The position numbers were made by a program, and so were the translations under genes. Below are positions 10,586 through 21,895 of a stretch of DNA of 64,000 nt, in pieces (position 1 is the stretch's first letter; each line of letters starts with the position of its first letter). This stretch comes from Molossus alvarezi (lineage: Eukaryota > Chordata > Mammalia > Chiroptera > Molossidae): positions 12,679,001 to 12,743,000 of the forward strand of contig CM073907.1 in the NCBI GenBank assembly GCA_037176705.1. The letters run 5' to 3'. The notes below the pieces were generated by a model. It did not search any database, was not told the DNA's origin, and was given only the letters and a program-made list of their open reading frames with translations.

Positions 10586-10790
10586 AACAGTGGTTCTCAA
10601 CCAGGATGACTTTGCTCCCTGTGGGGACATCTGGCAACATCTGTAGACATTTTTGGTTGTCGCAACTTAGCACCGCATGGGTAGAGACCAGGGGTGCTTG
10701 TAAACACCCCACGGTGCATAGGACAGCCCCTGGCACGGAATGGTCTTGCCCCAAATGTCAGCAGTACCACTCGGGTTCAGAACATGTCAG
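10586..10790 (+). mobile_element. MER5A-like hAT-Charlie DNA transposon
   Basis: Starts with the hAT-type end CAGTGGTTCTCAACC and contains the characteristic GACATTTTTGGTTGTC and GGACAGCCCC blocks. Non-autonomous, with no coding capacity; ancient in placental mammals. Confidence 0.85.
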
Positions 10791-11069
10791 ATAATGGGTA
10801 GAGGAAGCTGCAGTCAAATCTGGGAGCACCTACAACCCCCGATATGCTGTCACCAACACGTGAACACACAGGGTACGAGCCTGAGTCAGCAGGGCCAGCC
10901 GCCCTCGCCTCCTCCCGCGACGGGGACACTCAGCTTTGCCTGACGTGGACTCCCTCCCCGAAGGCTCTGGGTGGGATGAGAACATTGTGGAGACCGAGCA
11001 GCCCACAGCAGGGTGGGCGGCCCTGACACTGGGGCCCTGGGCCAGAACTGGCATTTGTGGGAAAATTAC

Positions 11070-11150
11070 CTCCGGGACGTTGTTGTTATCGACGGGCCCG
11101 TTGAGATCTGAGCGCTGCTGCTTCCTCAGCTGCTCCAAACCCTCGCAGAC
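11070..11150 (-). CDS. APBA2: APBA2 coding exon (residues 323-349)
   Basis: This 81 nt exon encodes 27 residues: [16 protein letters not shown] and then [11 protein letters not shown]. The acceptor CTCCAG precedes 11150 and the donor GAG|GTAATT follows 11070; both are phase 0. It encodes the linker between the acidic N-terminal region and the PTB domain. The residues agree closely with remembered human Mint2 ([16 protein letters not shown]). No domain is recognised in it. Confidence 0.95.
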
Positions 11151-11339
11151 CTGGAGGCCAGGAAGAGAAGGGAAGATGGAATTCTCCCGTCAGAACAATC
11201 GACCAAGCTGCAGAACTGGAGGTGCAGTCTGACAGAGATCTGTGAACTGCCTGCGTGTGTACGTGTGTGTACATGCACACCGATCTAAACTGATTCAACT
11301 TCTCTTTCATTACGACGTCTGCCTGGCTACTTCTAAAAT

Positions 11340-12060
11340 GTTCTTTGCATCATGTTTTCTAATGTCATTGACTTACTATTTTTAATTGTGGTAAAGCACC
11401 CATAATGTAAGATTTATGCACGTTAAGCATCTTTCTGGACTGCAGGCCGACGCTCTAACCGCTGAGCCAAACTGGCCAGGACCATGTTAAGTGTCTTTAA
11501 GTGCCTGGTTCGGCTACACATGGTTGCGTATCCATCACCATCATCATCTCCAGGACATCATCTTCCCACACTGAGACGGTCCCCGCAAACATGAACCTTC
11601 GTTCCCACACCCCAGCTCCTGTGATCACCAGGGTGTCTCAATCAACGTGACGACTCTAGGAGCCTTGTACAAGCGGAATCAGACAGAATTTGTCCTTTTG
11701 AGTCTAGCTATTTCACTTAGCATGACGTCCTCAAAGCTCGTCCATGATGTAGCCTCTGTCAGACTCTTCTTCCTCTTAAGGCTGAATAAGATCCCACTGT
11801 GTATACAGATCACACTGTGTTCATACACTCAGCGGTCGATGGACGCTTGGGTTGTTTCCGCTTTCTGTCTACTGTGAATAATGCTTCTCCGAAGATGGCT
11901 GTGCAGGTTTCTCTTAAAGACCGTTGTCAGCCCTGTGGCTAAACACCCGGGTGGAGCTGCGGGGTCATACGGTTCTCTCTTTAATTTTGTGAGAAACCCC
12001 CAAACTTCCACAGCAGCTTCACCAGCCTCCCTTCCTATCCACTGTGTCCAAGAGTTAAAA
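11340..12060 (-). mobile_element. L1 fragment (3' end, antisense)
   Basis: The plus strand reads as the complement of an L1 3' region: AGCTATTTCACTTAGCATGA, GATGGACGCTTGGGTTGTTT and CTACTGTGAATAATGCTTCT are diverged forms of the usual L1 sequence. It is interrupted by a 48 nt SINE-head insertion at 11435-11482. Confidence 0.75.
11435..11482 (-). mobile_element. Tailless SINE-head insertion (48 nt) with target-site duplication
   Basis: On the minus strand this is the first 48 nt of a Ves SINE, from GTCCTGGCCAGTTTGGCTC to CCTGCAGTCCAG, and nothing more: no B-box, body or A-tail. Flanks CACGTTAAGCATCTTT (11419-11434) and CATGTTAAGTGTCTTT (11483-11498) match at 13 of 16 positions and look like a target-site duplication. 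Confidence 0.8.
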
Positions 12061-12539
12061 TCCTATTTCTAAAATGACTGAATTCTTACTTTAATGCAAA
12101 CACTAAATTTTAAAATCGAAATCCTCTAGTTAACGCAAACTCATCCACCTTCTACTACAGAAAATAAAATGCCCCAAGGACTTGACGTAAATCTTAAAGA
12201 TGACACCAAATCAAAATTCCTTTTACTTCAATTCAATAAAATGCAAAGCTTAGGGATATAAATATTTTTCTATGTATTCCTTTGTACCATCCAGCAGAGG
12301 GAAGCCAGACCCATAACATTAAAGTCACTGTCCAAATCCCCAAGGGGGCTCCGGTAAACCAGCCTAAGTCAAGTCCAGAACATTCTGGAAATAAATGATC
12401 AAGCAGTAACAGTATGAAGATGATGAGGACGACACAGATGACGGTGAGTTATTTATAAATAAGTTTACACTTATAGTATAAATATATTACACATTGTATT
12501 TATTTGTAAATGCGTAAGTTAACGCTGTGCATAACACCC

Positions 12540-12640
12540 TTTACCCCGGGGATGGGCCGTCCCATCTCTGCTGTACAGGTGAGGAAACAGGTACTAATGG
12601 CCAGGCTCCCACAGGCTTAGGAAGCAGTCACTGCCATGAC
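12540..12640 (-). repeat. Possible MIR fragment
   Basis: The stretch CCCATCTCTGCTGTACAGG followed by TGAGGAAACAGG resembles the complement of the MIR core-to-tail region. Weak and diverged. Confidence 0.4.
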
Positions 12641-13257
12641 CCTTGACTTAACTCAGTTGCTCTAGGAGGGTTAGCGTGTCCCCTAGTGGGGCTCTTAGAC
12701 TTTCGATGCTCCCCCACCCTGCACAGCCCTCCTTCCCTGGAGTGAACCCATCCTTCCTCTGACGCCCTGGGGCTGCCCCAGTGAACCTCTGCTGACTCAG
12801 CTGAGCTGACGGTGCCCCCGCCCCCGCAGGGCTGTGCCTGGCCCGGGACCACTCCTGCAAGGGTCCCGCTGAGCCAGGCTTGTTCCCGAGCTCCTAGGTA
12901 ACTCTCCCAGGGCCCCACTGGCTTTGTTCTTCCCTCAACGGCCAAAGCACGTCAGGCCAAGTCTCCCAAAGGGGACTCCAGGGCTGGCTGTCACCTCAGA
13001 CGCTGTTTCCATCCACCGTAAGTGAAGCTGATTCAGGACACCTGCCCAGAGGCTCCTCTGCTGTCCTGCCCCCTTAGTGACCATGGCAATATCTTACCCT
13101 CTTGTTTCAAAGAGATCTAACCTGGTGACCCTCCCTAGGCCGAGTTCACGAATTCATAGCCTGAAGGCCAGCACGGCCTCACTGGGAACCAGATGGACGG
13201 GCTCTAGACTCTAGACACTCCAAGGAAATCAACCAACGGCTGGGCCAGCAACACCCG

Positions 13258-13592
13258 CTGTAGACTGAATGTCTGTATCTCTCCAAATTCCCAAGTTGAA
13301 ACTAACCTTCCAAGTGGTGGGATTGGGAAGGAGGGCCTTTGAAAGGTGATTAGGATTTGATGTGGTCATGAGGGTGGAGCCCTCGGGAATGGGATTCATG
13401 CCCTTGGAAAGGGACCTCTGAGAGCCCGTGACCCTTCGCCTCGCGAGGACACAGCGAGAAGACGGCCTCTGTGAACCAGGTCCTCACAAGACACCGGTCT
13501 GCTGGCTCCGTGACCTTGGACATCCAGCCTCAGAACAGTGAGCAATAAATGTCCTTGTTTGTAAGCACCCCAGCCTGAACGGCCTGAGACGA
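13258..13592 (+). repeat. MaLR-like solitary LTR, plus orientation
   Basis: A mammalian-wide LTR-like sequence with AGACTGAATGTCTGTATCTC at its start, GGTCATGAGGGTGGAGCCC, GAGGACACAGCGAGAAGAC and a polyadenylation signal in GAGCAATAAATGTCC near its end. A second copy of the same family lies inverted at 32830-33158. I assign the ERVL-MaLR group from memory; no retroviral genes are present. Confidence 0.65.
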
Positions 13593-15166
13593 CACCCTCT
13601 GTGAACGTGGCAGCTTGGCGGGAGCCGGGTGTCTCTGGTAGAGGCAGCACCATAGATGTAGTGTGACGGTCTCAGCAGGGTGCTAGGTACACGGGGGAGG
13701 AGGCAACACCGGGACAGCCGCTCACCTGGTGCTCGGTGCCCGTGACAAACGGGAGAGGTGCTCCCTCTAGGGTGACACATGGTCGCAGGTCCACTTATCA
13801 TGGCGACCCCCCCCCCAAACTTCTATGGGCTCAAGCCTTCCCTCCGCATCAGCATTTTCTCAAACTCCCTCCCGACCACTCGTCGCCATGACAACCGCAG
13901 CTCACACTAAGGAAGCAGGGCTGTTTGCAAGGAGGCAGCAGAGTGGGCGTGTGCTACTTCTCCTCGGGAGATCCCATCTGCTGCTCGAATGTGCATCTCC
14001 GGGGAGGGAGGGGGCACGGGACGCAGCATCTGAAATGAACAAGGTTAGAGGCCCACGTGGACCCGGGGCTCCTGGCGTCTTAGATAAAGATGCTATTTAA
14101 ATACCTTTATGCTTTCCTTCTAAAAATAGGACGCTGGCCAGGGTAGCTCTGGTCCCTTCGGCTACAGGACAAGCAGGGCCGTACGACTCTCTGGGTAACT
14201 ATGATGCCATCCCCCAGGGAAGGTGGCGAGTGGAACATGGGAAGTGGACTGTGCTAACATGGCAGGGATGGCCTGCCCAGGGCCCCCATGGAGCTCTGGA
14301 AACAAGAACATGTGGCTCAGACTGGCCATTACCTGCCAGGACCAGGGACAGCTGTTCGGGGCTGAGATGGCCTGCCTGTAATAAAAATAGACTAATTTGA
14401 ATAAATTGTTCTAATAAACATCTTGGCTCCCGTTGGTGAAACTAAAGCCAGGGTTTTGGAAAGTGGCAATTCTGACTTTGCCTGCTTGACTTCACTGGAA
14501 ACACAGCACTGCAACCCCATCGCTTTGCATAAAGTAACAGCCCACAAGCGCACACCTCTCATGCTCATGGCATCCACGGGAAACGCCGATTGTCTCCCAG
14601 CCTCCTCCTGATGACGAGCGGGTTGGTGACACAGAGCAGCAGCTCACAGCCAAGGCTGGCACAACTTCCCCAGGGGGACTGTCCTACCTCCCCTCACAGG
14701 TGACTCCGCATCAGAGAAATCCCAGGGCGGAGGAGTGATCAGTGAGGTGACAGCCTTCTCTGGAAATCATTCCACGTTCCCTGCTTTCAAAGGCGTTAAT
14801 CATCCCTACTCATTGAATATTCCAACAAAGGCGCCTTCTTCCTTCGTCCAACTCAGGAGGGGTCAGCTGGGACTCTCTGTGTGACGGGTACTCCACACAG
14901 GATCCAGCCAAGGCAGGATCAGACTAAAGGTCTGTCTCAGCACCCTGGACAGCTCCCACAAGCCTTCAACCTCCCCGATCTAGAGGTGGCTCAGAAAAAA
15001 TGACAATGTTGTTCTTTTTCTTTCCTTCTTACGATTCAGGTTACCCCCGTGACATTTACCTGAAGGAGAATGGGAGCTCGGATACAGAATTTATTCTTGT
15101 AATGGTTATCCCCATGGGGGTGGCCATGTCTGATCAAAGCTAATCTGTTTAAAAGAATCATGACAA

Positions 15167-15387
15167 CACCCGGCAAGTGTAGCTCAGAGGTTGAGCGTCG
15201 ACCCATGCGCCAAGAGGTCGCCGTTTCAGTTCCTGGTCAGGGCACATGCCCAGGTTGTGGGCCCGATCCCCAGTGGGGGGCAGGCAGGAGGCAGCGAATC
15301 AATGTTCTCTCTCATCAGTGTCTCTATCTCTCCCTCCCTTCCTCTTTCTCTAAAATCAATAACAAAAAATTATAAAATAAAATAAAT
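15167..15387 (+). mobile_element. Ves-type SINE, short class, with target-site duplication
   Basis: Body block CCCCAGTGGGGGGCAGGCAG and tail AAATCAATAACAAAAAATT. The duplication AAAAGAATCATGACAA (15151-15166) matches AAAAGAATTATGACAA (15388-15403). Confidence 0.93.
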
Positions 15388-16104
15388 AAAAGAATTATGA
15401 CAAAATCCACTGAGAAACGAGCCAGTGGGTCTGTCTGTTTGAATCTCTGGGCAGGCCTGTGAATGGGAGGGTCCCCTCCCACACTCCCCTGCCCCCCACG
15501 CCCACGTAAATCATGGAACATAATAAGTACTCTAAAAAGCTCTTCATTGTCTATCTGAAATCCAGGTTGAACTGGGCATCTCATCGCTACTTGCTAAATC
15601 TGCCGTCCTCTCCAGGGAAACTCCAAGTGGCACAGTCAGGGCCTGGCATTGTTCTCTGTGCCTTGTCTACCGAAATCTCCACCACCTCTGACCCCTGGCA
15701 CCGCCTGGCACGTCCATCATTCGCTCTCCTCTTGGAGGCATGAAGGGGTGGGCGGTACTGGGGTGCCCAGCCCAGCGTGCAAGGGCAGACCCACATTTTT
15801 CTAAACCGGCCTTTGTGTTTCAAGCCTCCAGGAAGCAGCATCCGTCCAAAGGCTGAGTCCCAAGGACAGTCCCAAGCCAGCACCTGCTGTGTGTCTTGTG
15901 TCGCACTGGGTGACCCTCCAGAACAGGAAGACGCACGTGAAATCCAGCACGGAGGTGGGACTCTGATCCTGCCAGCCTCGCACCCTCTCTGGGGCCCGCT
16001 TGGACACAAACACACAGGTGTGTGTGTGCAAAGGCAGTTCCTGCGTGATCACGCCTGAGGGGCGAAGAGGTGAGCCCGGAGGCCAAACCATCAGGGCAGC
16101 TTTT

Positions 16105-16230
16105 GAGAGGCTGTAAATCTTTCTACCCTTGGGCACTGCCGATGGGAATGTAAAACGCTCAGACACCGTGGGAAAGAGCTCGCGGCTACTCACACGTCAG
16201 ACCTTGCACTCCCGGGGAACGGAGTCCCAC
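16105..16230 (+). mobile_element. Short L1 fragment
   Basis: The stretch CACTGCCGATGGGAATGTAA followed by AACGCTCAGACACCGTGGG resembles the L1 ORF2 segment around TGCTGGTGGGAATG. Short and diverged. Confidence 0.5.
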
Positions 16231-17089
16231 CACGCAAGCAAAGCGCGCTGCAGGACCACAGCCCTGTGTTTGGTTTTGTTCCCTCTCAAAGAAAACGGGC
16301 ACCACCCCTTTCTAAAACTGTGGGTGCAGCCAGCTTGGCTGCTGTGCCCCAGATTCCACGACTTTGCTGCAAACGCTGCACGCCACCCCCCCCACCAGCT
16401 CCCTGATAATTCAAAGGTGAGAAGCCCCGTGTGAGCATTTCAATAACAGCGACGCTTCGAGGCAGAAGCAATCTCGACCCTGTGGCAGGCTCAAGCCAGC
16501 ATTTCCATGTCCCCTGACCGTTGCACGCCCAGCCTTGAGCCCTGCACACATATTCCGAGAAAACTAGCCTGATGTGAAAAGTGAATGAAACGGGGTGTGC
16601 AAGGCAAAAGGACACCAACCCTGATAGTGGAATTCCCTTTCCAGGGGTGTTTTCTGTATTTAAGTTCCCCTCATCTCCACGGGCACCGTTCCCGCATCAA
16701 GTTGCTATGACCCCACTCTGCTCCCCAGGACAAGAATTTCTCTACTTCAGTCAATGTTACGGGTCCTAAATAACAAACACCTAAGTTCAGACTCAAGAGA
16801 ACTAAGACTTCAAACGCTAACACCAAGTCCTGTGATTCACGGTTGGAAAAACGAGCTTAAGCAGCTAAAATGTACAGAAGACACCCAACGATCCTGTTAG
16901 CTTCTGTCAAATATACCTAGTCAACTTCCATGAATATGCAAAATGGAATATTTTGCTTTTCTAAAGTTGAGGATAAGAAGAGAAAACAGAACTAGCTGTT
17001 ATTTTACTAGTGTATTTGACGACATAAATGTATTTTAATGACACTAAGTATGACGTCAACTATAAAGAACCCGATGAAGGCCTGGGTTG

Positions 17090-17170
17090 GGGCAGGGGCT
17101 GGGAAGAGGGGAGTAAAGGGAGAGAAAATTGGGGGATATCTGTAATACTGTCAACAATAAAAAAGAAAAG
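17090..17170 (+). mobile_element. Probable L1 3' terminus
   Basis: A G-rich stretch followed by ATCTGTAATACTGTCAACAA and TAAAAAAG, resembling the 3' end of L1 elements with an A-rich tail. Assignment is from pattern only. Confidence 0.45.
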
Positions 17171-17559
17171 AAAAAAGAATAATTTGGGATCCATGCTATC
17201 TCTTGCCCCGTCCACTCCTGCTTGTTACGGGACAAGACCTAGAAGGAGAGAGAGAGAAGGCCTGTCCTTCCCACTCAGGGCGTAGCTGTCCTACTCATGA
17301 TTCATTTGGATCCTGACTCTCCTCCTGAGACCCTCCCAGAGCTGTGCAGACCCACTGCCCTGTGACCACACACCAGTGTCCACAGGCCCACACAGGTGTG
17401 CTCAGCTCACCTGTACTGGGGAGACCCCAAACTACCTTTGATTGGCCCAGAATGTCTTTGCTTGTTGGATCCTGGTGACCCAGGTTCAGACCAGCTCAAC
17501 TTGGTTTTAAATGATTAAAATTGGCTCAGACCATTAATGGGCCAGAAGCCTTTTCTTTT

Positions 17560-17900
17560 CTTTCTAATCGTGGTAAATACATATAAAATAAAGTTGATCA
17601 CTGTCACCATTTTTAAGTGGACAGTGAAGTGGCATTAAGTGCATTCATACAGTTGTACAACCATCATGACCATCCATCCATTAAACCTGACTCCCATTGT
17701 CCCCACCCCTAGCCCTGCCCACCACCATTCTACTTCTTGAATCTACGAATTTGATTCCTCTAGAAACCTCCTATGAGTGGAATCACACAGAATTCATCTT
17801 TTGTGGCTGATTTGTTTCACTTAACATAGTGTCTATATGCGTAGTCCATGTTGCAGCACAAGTCAGAATTTCCTGCCTTTTAAAGGATGAATAAGATTCT
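17560..17900 (-). mobile_element. L1 fragment (3' end, antisense)
   Basis: The plus strand contains GGAATCACACAGAATTCATC, TTTCACTTAACATAGTGTC and AAGGATGAATAAGATTCTAT, the complement of L1 3' sequence and related to the fragment at 11340-12060. Confidence 0.7.
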
Positions 17901-19340
17901 ATTTTATGTAAAAACCCTTTCTTTTGTGCTTTATCACTAACTGTGGCAAAAACCCTCCCACAGACACCAAACAAATTCATCAGGCCACGTTCTCTGAATA
18001 TGGACCAAACTGCCCATATTTGATGATTTGGGATCATCTGGGTTAATTTACTTCTTTGTTCTTGATGTTTAAAAGGGTATTAGAGATTAAATATGACTAT
18101 TAGGCAAGAAAAACCTGAGGAAGCAATTTCTCTTCACCACATCTTCCGTAATTTGCAAATTCAATGCAGCAAGAGGCGCCTTGAGCAATCACTTGTTCTT
18201 GTTTCTGGAGTGAGTTATGAGGACTGGTGAATGGCTGGGTGATCCTTCCTTTCTTGAAGATTAGAGTTCATATTTCTCAGAGTGGCTGGCATGCTGGATT
18301 TTGTATACTTGGGTCTCAGTGAATGAATGAGCAAATGACTGAAGGAATGTAGGAGGGAACAGAGTGTAGCAAGGAAGAGCATCTAGACAATGACCAGAAA
18401 AGAACGAAGCAGTAGCAATGGGCAAAGGAACCCAGAAACACTGAGAGACCTGGCTTCGGTGTGGGTACTCTGGGTCTGAGTCCATCTGATGGTGAGTTTG
18501 TGCCACTGTGCACAACCACCAGCAGCCAGCAGACCCAGATGTACTGGGAGGAAAGGTCAGGAACAGATATCTCCCGCTAACACCAACAGCTACATTGAGG
18601 AGAAGCAGGAGACCCAGAGTCCAGATGGGAAGTGTCAAGTTAGAGGGAGGTCTGCATCAGAAATCAGAGTGGGCAAACAGGTCCCAGAGGCAGAATCAGA
18701 AGACACTGGTAATGAAGGCTGACCGAGGAGGGTGAATGGGCACCCCCCCCCCCAGCAGCAACATCCCTCCAACCAACCTGATGTTGTGACCCAAACTGAT
18801 CTCCTAAATAGCACCCCCAAGTCCAAAGTCTAGCTCAGGCACAATGAGCCACATGGCCTGACTGTACCGAGCAGGACAGGGTGACCAACTGTGGGGCAGA
18901 CCCAACCATGTGTCAGCACCCTGGACAGCGACATAGACCCCACAGCGGTGTGTCAGCACCAAGGACAGCGCGGCCCGCTCAGGAAAGGCGTCACAAATGG
19001 ACAGGACTAGAGAGGCCAGGACGCGCGCTCCCTGTTGAACTGGGAGGAGCCAGGCAAAGAGCCTGTAGGATCCCCGTTCCAAACATCCTTCAGCTCCAAC
19101 AGTCCGGGCCTCGGCTTGGTCTCAGGCAGAGAAAACCCAGCTTCTCTTCTGTGAAAGTTGATCAGATCCCGGCAGGTTCTGGGGTCCACCATCAGCCCTG
19201 GGGACACCATGCTGTCTCACCTCCTTTCTCAGCATTTCTGAGTTGTGCCTAGTTTCCCTGAGCTGTCCATGGTATGACCGGATGTGGGGCTGCAAGTTAT
19301 TCCAGGTTAGCCTCCTAGTACTATAGTCCTGTGTCTTTTT

Positions 19341-19603
19341 AAATTCTTTTTTGTTTATTTTATTAATTCTCACCTGAGGATATTTTTCTATTTATCTTCA
19401 GATAGAGTGGGAGGGAGGGAGAGACAGGGAGAGAGAAAGGGGGGCAGACAGAGAGAGAGAGATTGATGTGAGTTGCTCCCGCACAACCCGACCAGGGCCA
19501 GGGACAAATCACAACCGAGGTAGGTGCCCTTGACAGGAATCGAACCTGCGACTCATTGGTCTGTGGGCCAATGCTCTAACCACTGGGCGAAACCAGCCAG
19601 GGC
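19341..19603 (-). mobile_element. Ves-type SINE, long class, with target-site duplication
   Basis: Minus-orientation copy; the terminal element appears on the plus strand as TCTCACCTGAGGATAT. The duplication TCCTGTGTCTTTTT is at 19327-19340 and 19604-19618. Confidence 0.93.
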
Positions 19604-20392
19604 TCCTGTGTCTTTTTTAGCAACTCATCAGCACTGGCTGTGACCTGAATACCAATCAAGAACACCCCGTCACTGCCACCGCCACAATGCCACGTATCGG
19701 GCCAGCGCACTGTGTGCGGCATGACGCACCTCTGAGTCTCACGTTCAGCAGTGTGGTCTTTCTTCCTGAACAGAAGATGTTTCTAAAAATCCTTCCATGG
19801 AGCCCTGCACTTCCTAGCGAATGGCGTGTGACTAACCTATTTTGTCAGCCAGATGTGTCTCGGGCCCCTGGGACATGTGAGGGACTGGGGGGGGTGTTGT
19901 GGGGGTCCCAGGATGAAAGATGCCTGTGGGCCCACACACACAAGGGCAGGGCAGTGCAGTTCAAGTCAACACAATTCAATGCAGGCTCCATATGCAGTGG
20001 GCATCCTCCCCCTGCCGGCACCTCCTGCCCAGCTACTCCCTTCTGTTCTGTACATGAACCTCTGCCCTTGCAGCCCCCAGAGCTGCTGCAGAGCCGCCCA
20101 GCAAGACCACCCCTAACTGCCCGACTGCATTTGGCTTTCACAATGTCTCTGTCGCTCAGCAGCCTCCTGGCTGCCCCTCCCCACAGATGGCTCTTCTTTG
20201 TCCCCCTCTCATCACCATCCTCCACCCAGGCCCCTCGCCTTCCACTCGCCATCATTTAGAGTGCTTGCCTCTGTCGCAATCCCAGCCCCCACTCCATGTG
20301 AGGACACTCATGCACCTTAGGTCCAGCCTGGTCAGCTGAAAACGTCTATGTTCTTGGGGCCCCTGTCCCCTTCCCTGCAGATGGAGTCCTAC

Positions 20393-21358
20393 CTGCTCTT
20401 GGGGCCACTTTGGCCTCTCCTCGGGAGTCCTGCTCTTGGTCTTGAAGCTTCTCTGGGGGTCTCCGGGGAGCTTGGCCTCAGGAGGAAGGTTGAGTGACTT
20501 GGGCCTTCCCTCGTGCCGGCTGGGGCCGCGGCTGGTCTCTCCGGGCAGGCTGGCCTCTGTGGAGTCCCCTGGCCCTGGCTCTGGCCCCGGCACCAGTGCG
20601 TGCTCGGGGCTGGCCTCTCCGGCACTGGCGATGCTGGTCATACTCAAGCTCATCTTGATCTCAGCCACAATCTGGTCGATGTCCTCCTCCTGGTCCTCTA
20701 GGTCCCCATCCCCACGCCTCGGGCGATAGGGAGACGCACGGTCCGCGTTCCCGTTGGCCTCGGGGGGGTAGTAGTTCTGGTAACCATCTTCGCTGGGACA
20801 GTAGTGGATGCCTTCCTCCTGGTCCTGGACCCCCAGCACCGAGGCCTCATCCTCTGGGATGGAGAGGTGGCCATCCCGGTAGTCCGGGCCACCTCCGTCC
20901 CCGTGGCCATGGGGGTGCAGGCCGGCCGAGTCCGTCCACTCCTCCACAGCCTCCTGACACTCGTCTGTGTCTGGGTGGCGCGCACCGTGGGCCAGGTACC
21001 CCTCCCCGTTGCAGTCCATGCCTTCAAGGTAGCTGTCGTCCTCGGGACAATAGCGGATGTAGTAGGTGATGCCCTCCTCCTCCTCTGGGAGGCCCTCATC
21101 ATAGTCCTCCTCCTCTGAAGTGTTGTTCACGTAGTCGGAGCTGGAGTCCCCGTCGGGGCTGTGGTCATGGCAGCTCTGCTCCGGGGGCGTGGGGCTCTCG
21201 GCCCGCAGCGTGGCCAGCTCCAGGCCCTGAGGCACGTACTCCTCCAGAGGCAGCTCGGCGTCCTGGCTCTCGGGCTCCTGGCCATGGGGCACGGGGCCCG
21301 GCCTCGCTCTGTGGTCCAGCATGCTGCTCACTGTGCTCTGGCGCTTGCGGTTGGCCAT
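20393..21358 (-). CDS. APBA2: APBA2 first coding exon: N-terminal region (residues 1-322)
   Basis: This 966 nt exon encodes 322 residues, starting [17 protein letters not shown] and ending [10 protein letters not shown] with donor CAG|GTAGGA, phase 0. The product is the adaptor Mint2 (X11-beta), which links APP and Munc18 in neuronal vesicle traffic. Residues ~70-110 form an acidic, tyrosine-containing stretch ([20 protein letters not shown], then [12 protein letters not shown]). Residues ~185-245 correspond to the Munc18-binding region, with the conserved [18 protein letters not shown] near 226-243. The region looks disordered and Pro/Glu-rich. There is no CASK-binding segment, as expected for Mint2 rather than Mint1. 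The start was chosen because it matches the family N-terminus and has G at -3 and G at +4. An in-frame upstream ATG-stop lies 21 nt before it. Confidence 0.98.
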
Positions 21359-21398
21359 GGCAGATGCTCACGCGGCCATCGTCACCAGGAGGCAGCCA
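21359..21398 (-). other. APBA2: APBA2 5' UTR part of the first coding exon
   Basis: The minus strand reads TCCCACAG|TGGCTGCC with the exon starting at 21398, preceded by a pyrimidine-rich tract, which is a good splice acceptor. This leaves 40 nt of untranslated leader before the ATG at 21358, so at least one upstream non-coding exon is needed. Confidence 0.85.
21368..21379 (-). promoter_or_regulatory. Minimal upstream ORF (Met-Ala-Ala-stop) in APBA2 leader
   Basis: The minus strand reads ACG ATG GCC GCG TGA. The upstream ATG has A at -3 and G at +4, at least as strong a Kozak context as the main start. It is in frame with the main ATG, starts 21 nt upstream and terminates 9 nt before it. It may lower translation initiation at the main start by capturing scanning ribosomes; that effect is inferred. 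Confidence 0.75.
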
Positions 21399-21895
21399 CT
21401 GTGGGAGGGACAGTGGAGAGAACAGAGTCAGAGTCCCACAAAGCACCTGGGACCTGTCAGAGCGCTTCACCAGAGTCCCGTTAATGCACTTTTCAAATAA
21501 CGTGCCATCCCACCCTGGCTGTTCCCATCAGGAGCAAGAACACCCATGCCAGAGGGCAGGCGGGCCAGAGGAAGCGGCGGCGGCAGCGTGGTACCGCCCG
21601 TCCACCAGACGCCTGCATCTTGGAAATGCAGGTGACCACGACCAACGGTCAAAGGATCAGGTTGTTTTTTCTCAAAAACAAAGAGCAGCCTTCATCTGGA
21701 AGACACGATGCAGACCGATGAGGAGGCGCTCTACGTCTCCCGTCTCGTCTCCCGAGTCTAAATCCGTGCACCTCAAAGACCAGCGCACGTTCCTGTCCCC
21801 AGGGAGCGGGGCCCACCCTCCCGGTGCACGTGGCCTCTCCTTCCTCCTCACTCCAAATTAATTGCTTTCACCAAGTGAAGAGAGTGGCCAGGAAC

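Larger units (their letters stand above)
9821..11069 (-). other. APBA2: APBA2 intron with a SINE and a MER5A element
   Basis: This 1.2 kb intron contains a SINE (10343-10582) inserted at the edge of a MER5A-like DNA transposon (10586-10790). The rest shows nothing clear, apart from GGTTCTCCAACCGGTGGGC near 10093, which resembles another hAT-type terminus. Confidence 0.85.
11151..20392 (-). other. APBA2: APBA2 intron, 9.2 kb
   Basis: This intron contains antisense L1 fragments (11340-12060 and 17560-17900), a head-only SINE remnant (11435-11482), an LTR-like repeat (13258-13592), SINEs at 15167 and 19341, and short L1 pieces near 16105 and 17090. The blocks 12100-13250, 13600-15150, 15410-16100, 16240-17080 and 17910-19320 have no gene I can support. 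Confidence 0.85.

Noticed and set aside
11951..12060. Possible coding exon in CAGCTTCACCAGCCTCCC-type sequence
   Set aside because: It lies within an antisense L1 3' fragment and follows the L1 consensus.
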